In this document: positions 42,540 to 53,430 of the stretch, one piece after another
Layout: every line of letters starts with the position of its first letter
Numbering within the stretch: the stretch's first letter is position 1
Assembly (NCBI RefSeq): GCF_905163445.1
Contig: NC_053197.1
Coordinates: forward strand, 12,772,001-12,836,000
Length of the DNA stretch: 64,000 nucleotides
From: Pararge aegeria
Taxonomy: Eukaryota > Arthropoda > Insecta > Lepidoptera > Nymphalidae
Direction: 5' to 3'
Notes under the pieces: generated by a model
What the model saw: the letters and a program-made list of their open reading frames with translations, nothing else
Database searches by the model: none
Told to the model about the DNA's origin: nothing
Made by a program: the position numbers and the translations under genes

Positions 42540-43735
42540 CAATTACCTTTTAATGAATTGCTTATTTTATGCAACCTAGTAAACAGCACTACAAGTTTAT
42601 TTTAACTTCTAATATTAATAATAATATTGTTACAGTCAAGTTATTATAAACAAGTATTAGTAATGCTATCCTTTTTCTAACAGTACAACTAATTTCACTC
42701 TGCCATTAAAAAATTTTGGATTACATTTTTATATTAATGTCAGCTGCTTCCTTCTGTTGGAATAATTATATATATATTTAATTTTAATTATAATTTTTCA
42801 GTAATCATTCGGGTACATTAAGACACTTTTAGACACTTATTCTAGGAAAAGATTAAATTTTTACTTTACGACTGTTAAGTAACCTACAAATATATTTTAC
42901 TGCCTCAATAATTTCAGTACTAACAGTTGTAATAACATTTAAAAATACCTCCTGCAGAACCCCAATAAGACGACAACAAAAACGTTTGCACATGTAAGAT
43001 ATAAGTAATAAAACGAAAGATTGAGAATCTTCGCCATATACAGTGTAACGCAAAAATTTCCTAGAAAATTGTTATTCCGGTGATGAATCTTTCCGTTATT
43101 TTAATATCTCTATAGTGCAGTATTTTTGCATATTATTTTTCGTTTTATATCTGAATTTCGTTTAAAAGATTATTTAAGCTTGAAGCATTATTTACATTCG
43201 ATTTTATTTATTATGTATTTCATTAGTGCTATTGCTTATATATTAGTGATATTATATATATTATAGATATAAAATTAAAATAGATAAATAATAATAGTAA
43301 TAACAAATATAATAAATATGTACGAACTATCAGGTACCCGCAGCTTTGTCTGCGTAGAATATTTTCACAAAATTAAAGGGGACTTGAACAGACCTTGCAG
43401 TCTTACTTCTAACAGTCAATTCGAAACGAAATAAAATAATCAAATGGAACAACTTCACTTCAGTTTACATTTCTTTTACTGTAATTTTTTTTTTTTATAA
43501 GTTCCTCATAACCCATATCCTTAATAACTTGGAAAGTTAACGCTCTATGAGATTTTGTCTCATAAAATTCTGGTTTGTATTGGTTGTAGCTATGGGATTG
43601 GTGGCCATGTTAAAAAAAAGTCTATGGCGGACGAGGACGGAGTTTATAATAACAGCAATATTCAGTGACATAGTCCAACATATACATTATACATAACAAA
43701 TAAATAAATAGACAAAACACACTTACATATGATTT
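42540..43735. other. Unassigned AT-rich stretch
   Basis: No gene. 43331-43360 (GTACCCGCAGCTTTGTCTGCG) resembles a reversed Helitron end. Otherwise nothing recognised. Confidence 0.35.
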
Positions 43736-43738
43736 ATC

Positions 43739-43920
43739 ATCCTTATCATTACTGGCCACTTAACTCTCCTCACTCTCCTCACTCTCCCAGAGTCAGAAGA
43801 GTTATGTGGCCATTCTCCTCTCAGAATGCAAAGGCTTTAAGGTCGCAGTCCACTACGCTGGTTAAGTGCGGATTGGTAAACATACAGGTTTCCTAACGAT
43901 GGCAAGTGATATTTAAATCT
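43739..43920 (-). mobile_element. SINE family G, with internal short repeat
   Basis: CATTACTGGCCACTTAAC, then CTCTCCTCACTCTCCTCACT (an 11-bp tandem), AAGGTCGCAGTCCACTACG, GTTTCCTAACGATGGC. Diverged. Confidence 0.6.
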
Positions 43921-43924
43921 TGAA

Positions 43925-44660
43925 ATTTATGTGGTAATATTATTGATAAAAGCCCGCCAACCCGCATTGGAGCAGTTAGTTGGTTAAAACCATTAAGGAA
44001 TTTGTGTGGATTCTTAGAAGCCTGTGATAGACCCATTTGAATAAAATATTTTTTAATATCTTATGATTCTATGTAAAGTTAAAATAATTCTCTTTAACAG
44101 AGCGTCAATTCTACAACAGGCACCGTACATGTGTTGCGCAGGCGCACATTAATGTATATTTTTTCAATCAAAATTCCTGTACACATAGAGAGTTATGGGG
44201 GTAAAAAATCCTATAATGACGCAGTTCAGTGTTTGATGTTTTAAAATCATTGCCAATTTTGCCTCTACTTTTCGATTCTCTATTAAAATATCGAGTATTA
44301 TTTTGATGATTCGATATTGTATTCCTATTTTTTAGAAATTAAAGTACGTCTATCTATACATTTGCTTTTTATGTGTGAATTTGAAATTACTGCGTTTTAG
44401 GTAGCCTTTATGATTACTTTTTAATGGTTATGTTCGTATCAAGCGTCCTTTAAATTTAAGTCCGTCTATTCATATGGCCTCATCTTCGAAATGGCTGAAC
44501 ATTATATTTAAAAGGGACATTCGCAGAAGATTTGGAAGGAGTAATCAAGGTAAGTAATCTTTTACGGCGGGAATATCCAACTTAACAGTATCGATAAAAT
44601 TTGCACCTAGTATCTAGTAAGGAACCTCTAATGCTACCACTGCGGACAGCATATTGAAGT
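43925..44660. other. Unassigned intergenic stretch
   Basis: 43960-44030 may hold a decayed LINE tail (GCCCGCCAACCCGCATTGG). The rest is AT-rich with no gene. Confidence 0.35.
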
Positions 44661-44663
44661 ACT

Positions 44664-44830
44664 TTTTTTTTCTCGTGGGGAAATCCTCATGGATACCACC
44701 GCGCCACGGGAAGGCACGGTGATTATGTCGGACTCGTACTGACTAAAACCCCACGGTATACCTGCCAGTTGCCTGGTGGCTGGGCCTCGGGAACGCTTTC
44801 ACACACATCCGCGACAAGTACTTACTCCAA
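44664..44830 (-). mobile_element. LINE/SINE 3' end with poly(A), reverse
   Basis: After a T run: TCGTGGGGAAATCCTCATGG, CACCGCGCCACGGGAAGG, GACTCGTACTGACTAAAACC, GCCAGTTGCCTGGTGGC, GGGAACGCTTTCACACAC. The same sequence lies in the forward sense at 55.5-55.69 kb. Confidence 0.7.
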
Positions 44831-45465
44831 CTGTGAACCAATTTCTGTGCAACCCTTTTTTGCTTCAACGAAACGTCATTAATTAAATTCGGTTCAGGTA
44901 TAACCCAAGACGAGAACTCTCAAACAGGAAATAAGAAATCTCACGCAATCTGTGCAATAGTTTTGTAATAAATATACCTACCTATTTACGTACTTTACAA
45001 CCGAATTATCAGTGTTTATATCCTCTTTGCTAAACTTTTATTGGTATCCAGTTTGTATACTAACCTTCGTAGTAGTTATTGGTATCTTCAATGGGCACGA
45101 GGCTTTGTCATATAACTACGCAATAAAGTCAATATATTTTGAGAAGGCAAAAAAAAAAAAATCAATTAAATGATAACACATCTAATCCACGCTGTTAATA
45201 TTTTGAATGCAATAAAAAGTTATTGTATCGAATGAGCAATCGAGATATAAAACCATTGCGGCAATTAGCTTCACGGCAACTTTGAGATCGATTCAGTGAT
45301 TACTTCTATCAAAAGGAATTACTCGCGAAATCCGACACGCATTGATAATTATCGGCTTCTAACATCGATACACGCATTCGTTTATCGTTCTTACTTCTAT
45401 TAACACACAGAGTTAATTATTTACACAACATTATCTATGATCAAGATCTATTTAAATAAATAAAC

Positions 45466-45942
45466 TATTACAATACACACATCGCCATTAAGCCCCAAAG
45501 TAAGCTTAGCATGTGATAAGAATACTAAGGTGCCTGATGAATATTTTAATGACATTGTGAGATGGTGATAGCAAAAAACAAAAAAACACCCGGCTAAGTT
45601 TGTTGTGGGCTTCTTCTTAGACCAGGACACGTTTGGAACCCTCGTAGCTTTAGTTTTAAGTTTACGAATGTGGTTATCGCCATCATCTCACTACCGTGTA
45701 ATTCTTATGTACGCATCAAAAGTGCCACCTATGGGCCTATGGGTACTTGAATAAAGATATTTTTGACTTTGACTTTGACTTTATAAATAATATACATAAA
45801 CACTTAAAATACACAGATAAACACCCAGACATTAAAAAAAAAACAAGTTCATCACACAAATATTTTCCAGTTGTGGGAATCGAACCCACAGCCTTGCACT
45901 CAGAAAGCAGATTCGCTGCCTACTACGCCAATCGGCCGTCCA
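45466..45942 (-). mobile_element. SINE family B split by a LINE tail
   Basis: Right part 45782-45942 holds the body and head (ACACCCAGACATTAAAAAA, GGGAATCGAACCCACAGCC, CGCCAATCGGCCGTC); left part 45466-45533 holds the 3' end (CATCGCCATTAAGCCCCAAAG). A LINE 3' end sits between. Confidence 0.9.
45534..45781 (+). mobile_element. LINE family C 3' end nested in a SINE
   Basis: TTGTGAGATGGTGATAGC, AAGTTTGTTGTGGGCTTC, GACCAGGACACGTTTGG, AAAAGTGCCACCTATGGG, then TGAATAAAGATATTTTTGAC with a TTTGAC repeat tail. It interrupts the SINE at its ATTTTTATGAATAATATAC block. Confidence 0.9.
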
Positions 45943-46129
45943 AATAAATAAAAAATATTTTTTTAACATTATGGTTTCTATGTACCTACTTCCCGCAGGC
46001 CGCAAGATATTAAGATTTAATCAAATTTAAAGTTGTTTAAGTGGGTATATTTTAACAAAGGCCTAGTATTTTCTTATTTGCTTTATCCCTGATAAATTAC
46101 ATACCTAAGAACATATTTTGTTTAACCTC

Positions 46130-46235
46130 AGTGATATGTTTGACAACAAAGTTGTGAGCACTGTTCTTATTATAAGTAGGAAGTTCTGGGTTCGATTCGC
46201 AGCGGAGGTAATTTGGGAATTTTTAATATCGTTCT
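46130..46235 (+). mobile_element. SINE family A head, diverged
   Basis: GTTGTGAGCACTGTTC, AAGTAGGAAGTTCTGGGTTCG then ATTCGCAGCGG; a B box is recognisable. Confidence 0.45.
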
Positions 46236-47119
46236 TATCAATGCGACAAATGTATCGTAGATTGCTGTGAAGAGCCAACATCATCAAATTAAACTAAGAT
46301 TGTTCCTTACTATCAATATTCCTACTTTTATTAGGTAGTAGTACCTAAGGTACCTAGGCTCACTTACATACCACACAGTAATATATTAAAACCATGTTCA
46401 TAGTAAAACTTCTGAATAGTTTAATATTTTCCATATTATAATAATACTTTTATATGGCTCGCAGGAAAAGTCGTCAAAACTCATCGTCAACATAATACAT
46501 AGGTATATTTTAAATCCGCAATTATACGATCGAATCGGAATATCAGCATATTTATTCATCAGATCTATTGATATAATAATTTAGAGTGGGTAATAGCTAT
46601 AAACGATTATTGTTCACCGGTTGTTTATACGCAGTTTTATTATAAATTAAAATTAATGTTTCCATAAATACTGTTGGCACTAACATATCCATTCGACATC
46701 AATGTTCTGATAATGTTCTGATAATGGATTATCTTATAATTACGAATCCGGTGAAAAAACGTTGTATTCACGGTTCGCAGATCGAATTCATGCAATCTGA
46801 TACACGCATTAGTTTATCGTCATAACTGTTAAGATCATATTACCATAGGAAATCGATTATTAACACTATCGATCGATAATAGACACTTAAATAAAATATT
46901 GATATAGGTAGGTAAGTGAAGTGATGATTGAATCTGTACATTTACACGACTCGTTAGCCTCTGTATTGATGGAATTCAGTGCAAACGCATAACTACAAAC
47001 CCGTATTGTTTATCCACATAAACGCAGCTTTTCAATTTTAAACACTTGTCACATAAAAATTATAGGCACTGCAAAAACGATTTGGCAATCGATATCGCGT
47101 CGCTGTTAATCGATTATGT

Positions 47120-47340
47120 TTTTTTGAAAATTACGTGTCGCGTGTTATAGCGCAATGTGCCCGCGGTTCGAATGCGTGCAATCGGTTGTCTTGTCGTTAC
47201 ACTACTAAGTAGTAAGTGCGGTGTAACGTTTGCTGTGAGTCTTGAACCGCTGCAGGCGTCTAGCTGAGGCTGTGAACCGATGTATTAGCGACAGATTACA
47301 CTCGCGACTGTATGTGGTTTAATGTGCGGACCTCCCAGCA
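47120..47340. other. GC-richer unassigned segment
   Basis: CGCGTGTTATAGCGCAATG, CCCGCGGTTCGAATGCGTGC, GAACCGCTGCAGGCGTC, GACTGTATGTGG. No gene or repeat family recognised; composition differs from the surroundings. Confidence 0.35.
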
Positions 47341-47346
47341 GGGGTC

Positions 47347-47609
47347 GGGCAGGTGATAAAATTATATCCCCCGATTATATACCCTAACAAGGGCTATAAT
47401 TAACGTGCCCACCTGCTAAAGCACGGGAACATGGAATAGGAGAAGTTCACTCCCGTTTATTATTACACATATATTATTTGGATATTATTTTGTGTGACTG
47501 CTCTGAGATTTGATAAAGCTGTGAGAGAAGATACATTTTTATCCTTTCCCCGTGGATATAATTTTCACCTGCCCTTGCAGCTAGCCAACACGGCTAGCAT
47601 GGGCAGGAT
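47347..47609. repeat. Inverted-repeat element
   Basis: GGGCAGGTGATAAAATTATAT (to 47369) pairs with 47554-47574, with a 2-base insertion. It is followed at once by a second broken stem (CCTGCCC, CTAGCC / GGCTAG, GGGCAGG; 47568-47609). Non-coding; likely a MITE-like element. Confidence 0.6.
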
Positions 47610-47627
47610 TTTAATAAATAATAAATA

Positions 47628-47880
47628 AATAAATATACTACGACAATACACACATCGCCATCTAGCCCCAAAGTAAGCCTAGCTTGTGTTATGGGTACTA
47701 AGATAGCTGTTGAATATTTTTATGTATATAATACATAAATACTTATAATATACATATAAACACCCGGACACTGAAAAATATTCATGCTCATCACACTAAC
47801 ATTTTCCAGTTGTGGGAATCAAACCCACGGCCTTGGAATCAGAAAGCCGGGTCGCTGCAAACTGCGGCAATCGGGCGTCA
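47628..47880 (-). mobile_element. SINE family B
   Basis: CTACGACAATACACACATCG, TCTAGCCCCAAAGTAAGCC, AACACCCGGACACTGAAAAAT, GTGGGAATCAAACCCACGG, then a decayed head CTGCGGCAATCGGGCGTC. Preceded by AAATAAATAAAT. Confidence 0.9.
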
Positions 47881-48095
47881 ATTATATCGCTTGTCATGCA
47901 GTCTAAGACGGTAGCGGGCTATCCTGTCAGGTGTCTGTATATAATTTATTTAAACCTATACACATAATCGGGTACCACTTCTTCATGGGATCGTACTGGA
48001 ACACAAAATCGCTTGGCGACAAGTATTTGTCAGTAGGGTGACTATTTGGAAATTTATATTTTCTGTATTTCCTCTGGTCTGGTCTGATAGTCCCT
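47881..48095 (-). mobile_element. SINE family A, diverged, abutting SINE B
   Basis: ATGCAGTCTAAGACGGTAGC, GGGCTATCCTGTCAGG, GGGATCGTACTGGAACAC, ATTTGTCAGTAGGGTGAC, CTGTATTTCCTCTGGTC. Confidence 0.65.
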
Positions 48096-48199
48096 CCGTT
48101 TATGCCACTAGTTCTAAAACCTATAAATATACCTACCGGTGTGTAGACAGAGTATTTATTTTTATTTTTACCAGATACCTACTCTTTATTTGCACACCA

Positions 48200-48300
48200 G
48201 TCACCACTACACTACACTAAGTTAAAGAAACAAAAGAATAGAAAAAACAAAGACCGAAGCAGAATACATAAGGTGGCCTTATAGCTAAGTAAAATTATTC
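48200..48300 (-). mobile_element. LINE 3' UTR fragment, diverged
   Basis: AAAGAATAGAAAAAACAAAG, GAAGCAGAATACATAAGGTGG then CCTTATAGCTAAG. The hairpin has lost one arm. Confidence 0.5.
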
Positions 48301-48419
48301 GATTAATAGAAATTTAAATAATATAAGTAAGAAGCATAAAAAAGTTACAACCCTAACTTATTGTCTATGGTAAAACTCTATTAATAAACTTTATATCGAA
48401 CTTTGTATGTACGGGAATT

Positions 48420-48685
48420 ATTACTTTTAAATTATGAAAATTAAGCTTAACACACCAGGAGATGTTAACGTAACAATTATTCATTGTAAAGTCAACGTCT
48501 CCTGAGGACGCTCCAGTGTCGAAGCGAAACGTGCGTTGAGAGTACATTGCCGAAGATCTGTTTGGTGTGAAGAATAAAGATTGAAGAAATTATAAATTAC
48601 ACCACATGGATTCTCCTGCTTTTCGCGAAGAATTTTCATAATATAAAATGGAATCCCGCAAAGTAACGCCTGCTTCGATCCAATT
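48420..48685 (+). mobile_element. Repeat with hammerhead-like motif (possible Penelope-like element end)
   Basis: Shares GAAACGTGCG, AATTATAAATTACACC, GATTCTCCTGC and TAACGCCTGCTTCGA with 24.75-24.90 kb. 48498-48541 has the parts of a type I hammerhead in order: TCTC, CTGAGGA, a stem GCT/AGC, GAAA, a three-base-pair stem ACG/CGT, T, then GAGA. Penelope-like elements are known to carry such ribozymes. The base at 48509 is an extra residue compared with the consensus, so activity is uncertain. Confidence 0.4.
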
Positions 48686-48689
48686 ATTA

Positions 48690-49315
48690 CTTTTTTAATT
48701 TTATCTAAGACATTTATGCTGTTGTTGTAGCAACGTAACATTTTTATCGCACCACATGTCGCTCGTGTACGTAACTTGGTATAGCTAAGTACTAACATGG
48801 CACAGACCGTCGTGGGATCGAGACATTGAGTTTTTTCGCGTGTCCAACATGTCATAACTCTAAGGCCGACACGTTTTCGTACGAAACAAACTTGCCCCAT
48901 ACGTCTGAGCCCGATGCGAATACCAAAACTATGACCTCTCGTGTAGGTGCCAATCATCTAAATCAATATTATGGTTTCTGAATACGTCATAATTATCGTC
49001 GTAAGCCTAAAATTTGGCTTGCTATCACATAAATGAGAGGAACTTAGAGAATCGACTCGAATTATTGAATTGAAGTTTTTATTATCATTTAAATTTCTTT
49101 ATAACATGTCTGTCCTTTTGTATATCATTGTATCTCTTGTTTTGTTTGTTTACCTACCTTTATTTTAATGTATTTTGTTAAGTTTATTTTAATTGTAATG
49201 GAAGAGCTGAGTCTTCTGACACAGGGGTAGTAATACTACTCTTTAAAGAAGGCTTCAGGGATATATTGATACCACTTTGTTTCTTACCGAAATAAACTAT
49301 TTTTTTATTTTTTTT
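48690..49315. other. Unassigned stretch
   Basis: Includes a possible LINE tail near 49090-49310 (ATGTATTTTGTTAAGTTTAT, TACCGAAATAAAC with T-rich end). The long minus-strand frame of 48481-48957 has no recognisable domain. Confidence 0.35.
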
Positions 49316-49319
49316 GAAG

Positions 49320-49560
49320 TTCTGTAGAGGTTTTTGTGGCAGAGCTCATCCGAGGAAGTAGCGCCATGCTTATTTGGAGCAATGCTGGTTTCCAGCGTTG
49401 TTGTGTTCCGGTTTAAAGGGCGTAGTTGCCGGTGTCATTACAGACACATGAAGCTTAACACATTCCCCCTTAGTTTGATGCACACAGGACGGCAATTTTG
49501 TAGGACGTGTTTTTTTTCCACTCCAAACTAGCCTAGGCAAGAGACCTGATGGTATGACGC
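49320..49560. mobile_element. Relative of the multi-hairpin element
   Basis: GGCAGAGCTCATCCGAGGAAG and ACAGGACGGCAATTTTGTAGG correspond to AGAGCTCATCCGGCCAAG and AGGGCGGTATTTTGTAGG in the element at 23.34-23.61 kb. Hairpins are decayed. Confidence 0.45.
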
Positions 49561-49589
49561 TCATACCTTTGAGGCTTGGAAGGTCACTT

Positions 49590-49940
49590 CTGTGGGATGC
49601 TACTTGTATTGATACCCTATCACACATCCAGGCCACCTCGTCAATGGTGGGTGCGGCTGCTACCAGTGCCGAGCATGCCAAGAGGCGTTAAATATGAAAA
49701 AAATGGATAGCAGCTTCATTTTTGTGCCTTTTGGAGTAAAGACTTTGGGACCGTGGGGTCCAGAGGCAAGAGCTCTTTTCAAAGAATTATCGAAAAGGGT
49801 TATCGAGTCTACCGGTGATCCTAGAGCGGGCAGTTACCTTGGCCAACGAATTAGTTTGGCCATCCAAAGGGGCAATGCTGCAATCTTAGGAACTGTGTCT
49901 CGCTGCGGTGGTTTCGAGGACGTTTTAGATTTTATTTAGT
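49590..49940 (+). pseudogene. LINE polyprotein C-terminus (LGPWGP type)
   Basis: After a frame with IQATSSMVGAAATSAEHAKR (about 49617-49690, then a stop), a second frame from 49694 reads KTLGPWGPEARALFKELSKR, then STGDPRAG and QRISLAIQRGNAAILGT, ending at 49939. The LGPW...TGD.RA...QRIS.AIQRGNA series is a signature I know from the C-termini of many invertebrate LINE polyproteins. One frame change and the lack of the catalytic part show it is dead. The fragment at 34.8-35.0 kb is from the same family, in reverse. Confidence 0.7.
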
Positions 49941-49969
49941 TTTTAAAAAAAAAAAACTATTTCTTGACT

Positions 49970-50165
49970 GTAATCTCACAAGTGATGATGCAGTCTAAGA
50001 TCGTAGCGGGCTAACCTGTTAGGGTTAGTTAGGGTCATCGCACCGGTATAGCTTAGCGGCACGTCTTTGTCGGTAGGGTGGTAACTAGCCACGTCCAAAA
50101 CCTACCACCAGACCAGACCAGAGAACCTTCCAAAATCATAAATTTCCAAATTTCCTGAAGTTTGT
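49970..50165 (-). mobile_element. SINE family A, body
   Basis: CACAAGTGATGATGCAGTC, TCGTAGCGGGCTAACCTG, AGCGGCACGTCTTTGTCGG, TGGTAACTAGCCACG, ACCAGACCAGACCAGAG. It stops before the head. Confidence 0.85.
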
Positions 50166-50184
50166 TTTGTTTATTGTATTATAT

Positions 50185-50400
50185 TTTAATGACCAAGACT
50201 GCCGATTTAACGAGCCAATTTAACAAATCTTTCAGCCCGCACTGGGAATCGAACCGAGGACATCGTGGAAATTAAAATGCAACCAACATGCATGCCAACC
50301 ACTGATTCCATTTTAGCAGGAATAAAACAAACTGAACCGAAACCAGTAATTCTTAAACCTACAATGCTTACCGTTGCGCCAGAGAGGTCATCAAAACCTG
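50185..50400 (-). mobile_element. tRNA-derived repeat pieces
   Basis: CACTGGGAATCGAACCGAGG (reversed B box) and, further right, TACCGTTGCGCCAGAGAGG (reversed A box). Perhaps two broken SINE heads, or the displaced head of the preceding SINE A. Confidence 0.4.
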
Positions 50401-50739
50401 CTATTGACAAAAAAACAATTCGGCTGATCGAGATAGGCTACTCGAAGCATCAAATGTCATTCCCCTTTGACTAATAATCCATTGATAGAATACATACCTA
50501 CCTTATTGCCTTACAACCTCGGAATTGTTACGATACGTTACGTACAGAATTTAATAGAATCATAGATTTTTTAAGGAAAAAAGTAGCGTACGAGTCTGTA
50601 TTAATCAAGGGTAGGTATATTAAATCAAATCAAAACCACTTTATTGTGCATTTAAACAAAAAAAAATAACAAAGCTACAAGTAATTTAAATCATTTATCT
50701 TCATTCTAAATTTCAATGAAACTGTTCTTTATAATTATC

Positions 50740-51058
50740 ACCTCAATAATATCACATCAACATCATCATATCAACCCATTACCGCCTCACTACAGGGCAC
50801 GGGTCTCCTCCCACAATGAGAAGGTTTCAGGCTGCAGTCCACCACGCTGGCCCAGTGCGGGTTGGTGGACTTCGCACGCATTTGACAACATTATGAAGGA
50901 TTCTCAGGCACGCAGGACGACTTTTTCCTTCACCGTTAAAGCAAGTGATATTTTAATTACTTAAAACGCACATAACTTAGAAAGGTTAGAGGTACTGGGA
51001 TTCAAAGTCGGCACGCCAAAAGTGAAGCCGAAGTCCTACCCACTGGGCTATCACTGGC
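50740..51058 (-). mobile_element. SINE family G, full length
   Basis: ATCATATCAACCCATTACC, GGGCACGGGTCTCCTCCC, CCACGCTGGCCCAGTGCGG, TTTTTCCTTCACCG, ACTTAGAAAGGTTAGAGG, GGGATTCAAAGTCGGCACG, CTACCCACTGGGCTATCAC. Confidence 0.9.
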
Positions 51059-51127
51059 TTCTATGTTTTCTTTTATAGTTATTATAATTAATAAATTTCA
51101 AAATAATTGAAAGATCCACCTAATTAT

Positions 51128-51345
51128 AATAGGCGTAAGACTATCGCCTATAAACAGAGCAATACTACCCAGGGCATGTCATGAACATATCCTACGTAGT
51201 ATTGCTGCCCTGTGTCCATCAATCTGAGTTCGGTTGCCGGTGAAATTACGTGGTATGTGTCTGTTATTACACCGGCAACCACGCACTTCAGAACGGAACA
51301 CACAAATAAGTATGGCATAAGGACTCCTACGGACGAACAGTGTCA
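51128..51345. mobile_element. Multi-hairpin DNA element, second copy
   Basis: Three consecutive stems: TAGGCG/CGCCTA (51130-51150), GCAATACTA (51159-51167) with its complement at 51197-51205, and GGTTGCCGGTG (51232-51242) with its complement at 51270-51280. GCCCTGTG is shared with the copies at 6.06 and 32.2 kb. Confidence 0.55.
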
Positions 51346-51705
51346 TAAAATGCTCCACCACTGCTCAAAAAGTTGAGCTATAAAGATAAAAATAAAAGGA
51401 TTATTACATGACATTAATAACTAAATAGAACCCTGAAACGTCTAAAGAACGTTTTGCGCCAGCCTGCGATGTAATCTCAGTTTTATGAATACGTTAACAT
51501 CTTTCAGTTGTACTCCATGACGCTGTAGCCTTGGCCTGAAATATATTCTGAATAACAAAGTACAAAACGGTGTTTGGAATACGGGAAATCGGATGTTTTT
51601 TTTTTCACACAATAAAAAAAAAGCAAATGCAAAGTAAATGATACCCTGTAAATTCTTTGGTGAAGAGAATTACTGAACACTAAAGGTAACCTGGTTGGTG
51701 ACTCC

Positions 51706-51714
<9 letters not shown>

Positions 51715-51740
<26 letters not shown>

Positions 51741-51980
51741 TACTACGACAATACACACATCGCCATCTAGACCCGAATTAAGCGTAGCTTGTGTTATGGG
51801 TACTAAGATGACTGATGAATATTTTTATGAATAACATACATAAATACTCATAATATAAACACACCCAGACACTGAAAAACATTCATGCTCATCACACAGA
51901 CATTTTCCAGTAGTGGGAATCGAACCCACGGCCTTGGACTCAGAAAGAAGGATCGCTGCAAACTGCGCCAATCGGCCGTC
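51715..51980 (-). mobile_element. SINE family B with (AAAT)n start
   Basis: AAATAAATAAATAAAT, TACGACAATACACACATCGCC, TGTTATGGGTACTAAGATG, CACCCAGACACTGAAAAAC, GGGAATCGAACCCACGGCC, GCGCCAATCGGCCGTC. Confidence 0.92.
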
Positions 51981-52295
51981 AAAGTTATATTCAAGATGAC
52001 AAATTTCATTATTTTTCTAAACTGATTCACCTAAACATTGAGCCCATGACATCCCCTCTCGTAAGTCATATTCAACAAAATTCTCCGCTGCGCCAGTATG
52101 GTCGCCAGGCTACTCAATACAGTTAGTACCTACATGTTTTGTTGTTTTGTAAACTACAGGAATGTGGTCTTTTCGTAGTACCATTTAAGGCTCTTTAAGA
52201 TACAGTCAGCTTCAGATATATTGAGACATATGAAATAGGATAAACTGATCCGGGCTCGACGTGAGAACTTTCGCGCTAATGTAAATGGATAAATT

Positions 52296-52375
52296 AATAC
52301 CCTTTAATTGTACACAATAACAAAACATACAGCAAGATACAGGGTACAATTTGATGGCCTTATAGCGATCTCTGC
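52296..52375 (-). mobile_element. LINE 3' UTR fragment, hairpin arm lost
   Basis: CCTTTAATTGTACACAATAAC, GGGTACAATTTGATGGCC, TTATAGCGATCTCTGCG. Confidence 0.6.
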
Positions 52376-52379
52376 GAAA

Positions 52380-53280
52380 GGAGGATATAGATGCAATAAG
52401 CTCATTGATGTGGTGCTAAATGAATGGCTAGTAAAGCGTCTAATGACTAAGCCAAATGTATGAAAATATGATATACCAAGCATGACTAAGGTACCGGCGA
52501 CCGGAGACGGGACGAGCGTCCCATTTCGCCATACATTTGTCCACATCGTACCAATACTCGCGCGACTATATCTGTCCCGTGCCCGGCACTTAAGGTCTCT
52601 AATGTTTAAGTGATGGGACGCTTTTGTAATACAGTGAAGCCATTTATTTTAGCCAAGCCATAGGCTTAACGATAGCACGATAACTCGTCTTTTCCAGTTA
52701 TACCAGCAACAGGTGGTAATTAGAATTATAGCCCGCCCTTATGTAGCTTACATTGGAGCGGCATGTTGGGTTAAACCTCTAAATTCTTGGACTGTACTCA
52801 GTCGTCGAATGTTTATAGGCTGAAGATAATATGAGTAGGGTGTTAATATTTCACTTTTACTGACGTATTTCATAATCCTCAATATTTAATGCTCACTGTA
52901 CTTTGTTAAGGACATAAATGTTAAGGAATGTATGGGAAATGCTTCCAGTTGAGTTATTGCCCTTCTATTGTTTTATTTAAAGGAATTTCGGAAGCTGCTG
53001 CTGAAATTGAGATTCCATGTCTCAGTCGTGAGGCGATATTTACGTCAGGTTAAAGGTACCTGATTTATTTTAAATACCGAACGACTATTTCTTCCATTCT
53101 ATCTATATCTATAATTTACACAAATATGAAATCGTTGTATTTATTCTGTCTACCGACACTTAAAACCTTTGGTATTTTATATTATTTTTAGTAGAGGGGC
53201 AGCTTACCATGGAATGATGGATACACCGGACAAAAGTACATTATTTCAAGTGAAAACTTCTTTAGGCGCGTTGAATACTT
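52380..53280. other. Unassigned intergenic stretch
   Basis: No gene. 52490-52560 is GC-richer (CCGGCGACCGGAGACGGGAC) and 52960-53080 holds GAAGCTGCTGCTGAAATTG. Nothing recognised. Confidence 0.3.
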
Positions 53281-53282
53281 CT

Positions 53283-53326
53283 AGGGGTTAAATAAATAAA
53301 TATACTACGACAATACACACTAAAAA
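53283..53326 (-). mobile_element. SINE family B, 3' stub
   Basis: GTTAAATAAATAAATATACT then ACGACAATACACAC; cut off at once. Confidence 0.7.
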
Positions 53327-53430
53327 ATAATGTAACTCGCGCCATCGTCACCGAACAATGTACAATTTTTGGGTACATAAAAACAAAATTATGACAAAAA
53401 AAACTTACATTTTTATGTCAGTGCCACGTA

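Larger units (their letters stand above)
45166..47120. promoter_or_regulatory. CGAT-motif-rich region, possible regulatory cluster
   Basis: Contains many ATCGAT/TATCG motifs, e.g. TATCGATCGATA at 46868-46879, ATCGATAT and AATCGATTA near 47090-47112, and a longer motif GATACACGCATTMGTTTATCG at about 45369 and 46799. Repeats are interposed. Regulatory function is inferred only from clustering; it could equally be a decayed dispersed repeat. Confidence 0.25.

Noticed and set aside
48481..48957. 158-codon frame on the minus strand
   Set aside because: It overlaps the dispersed repeat shared with 24.75 kb and has no domain-like features.
50265..50474. 69-codon plus-strand frame
   Set aside because: It is composed of broken SINE heads.
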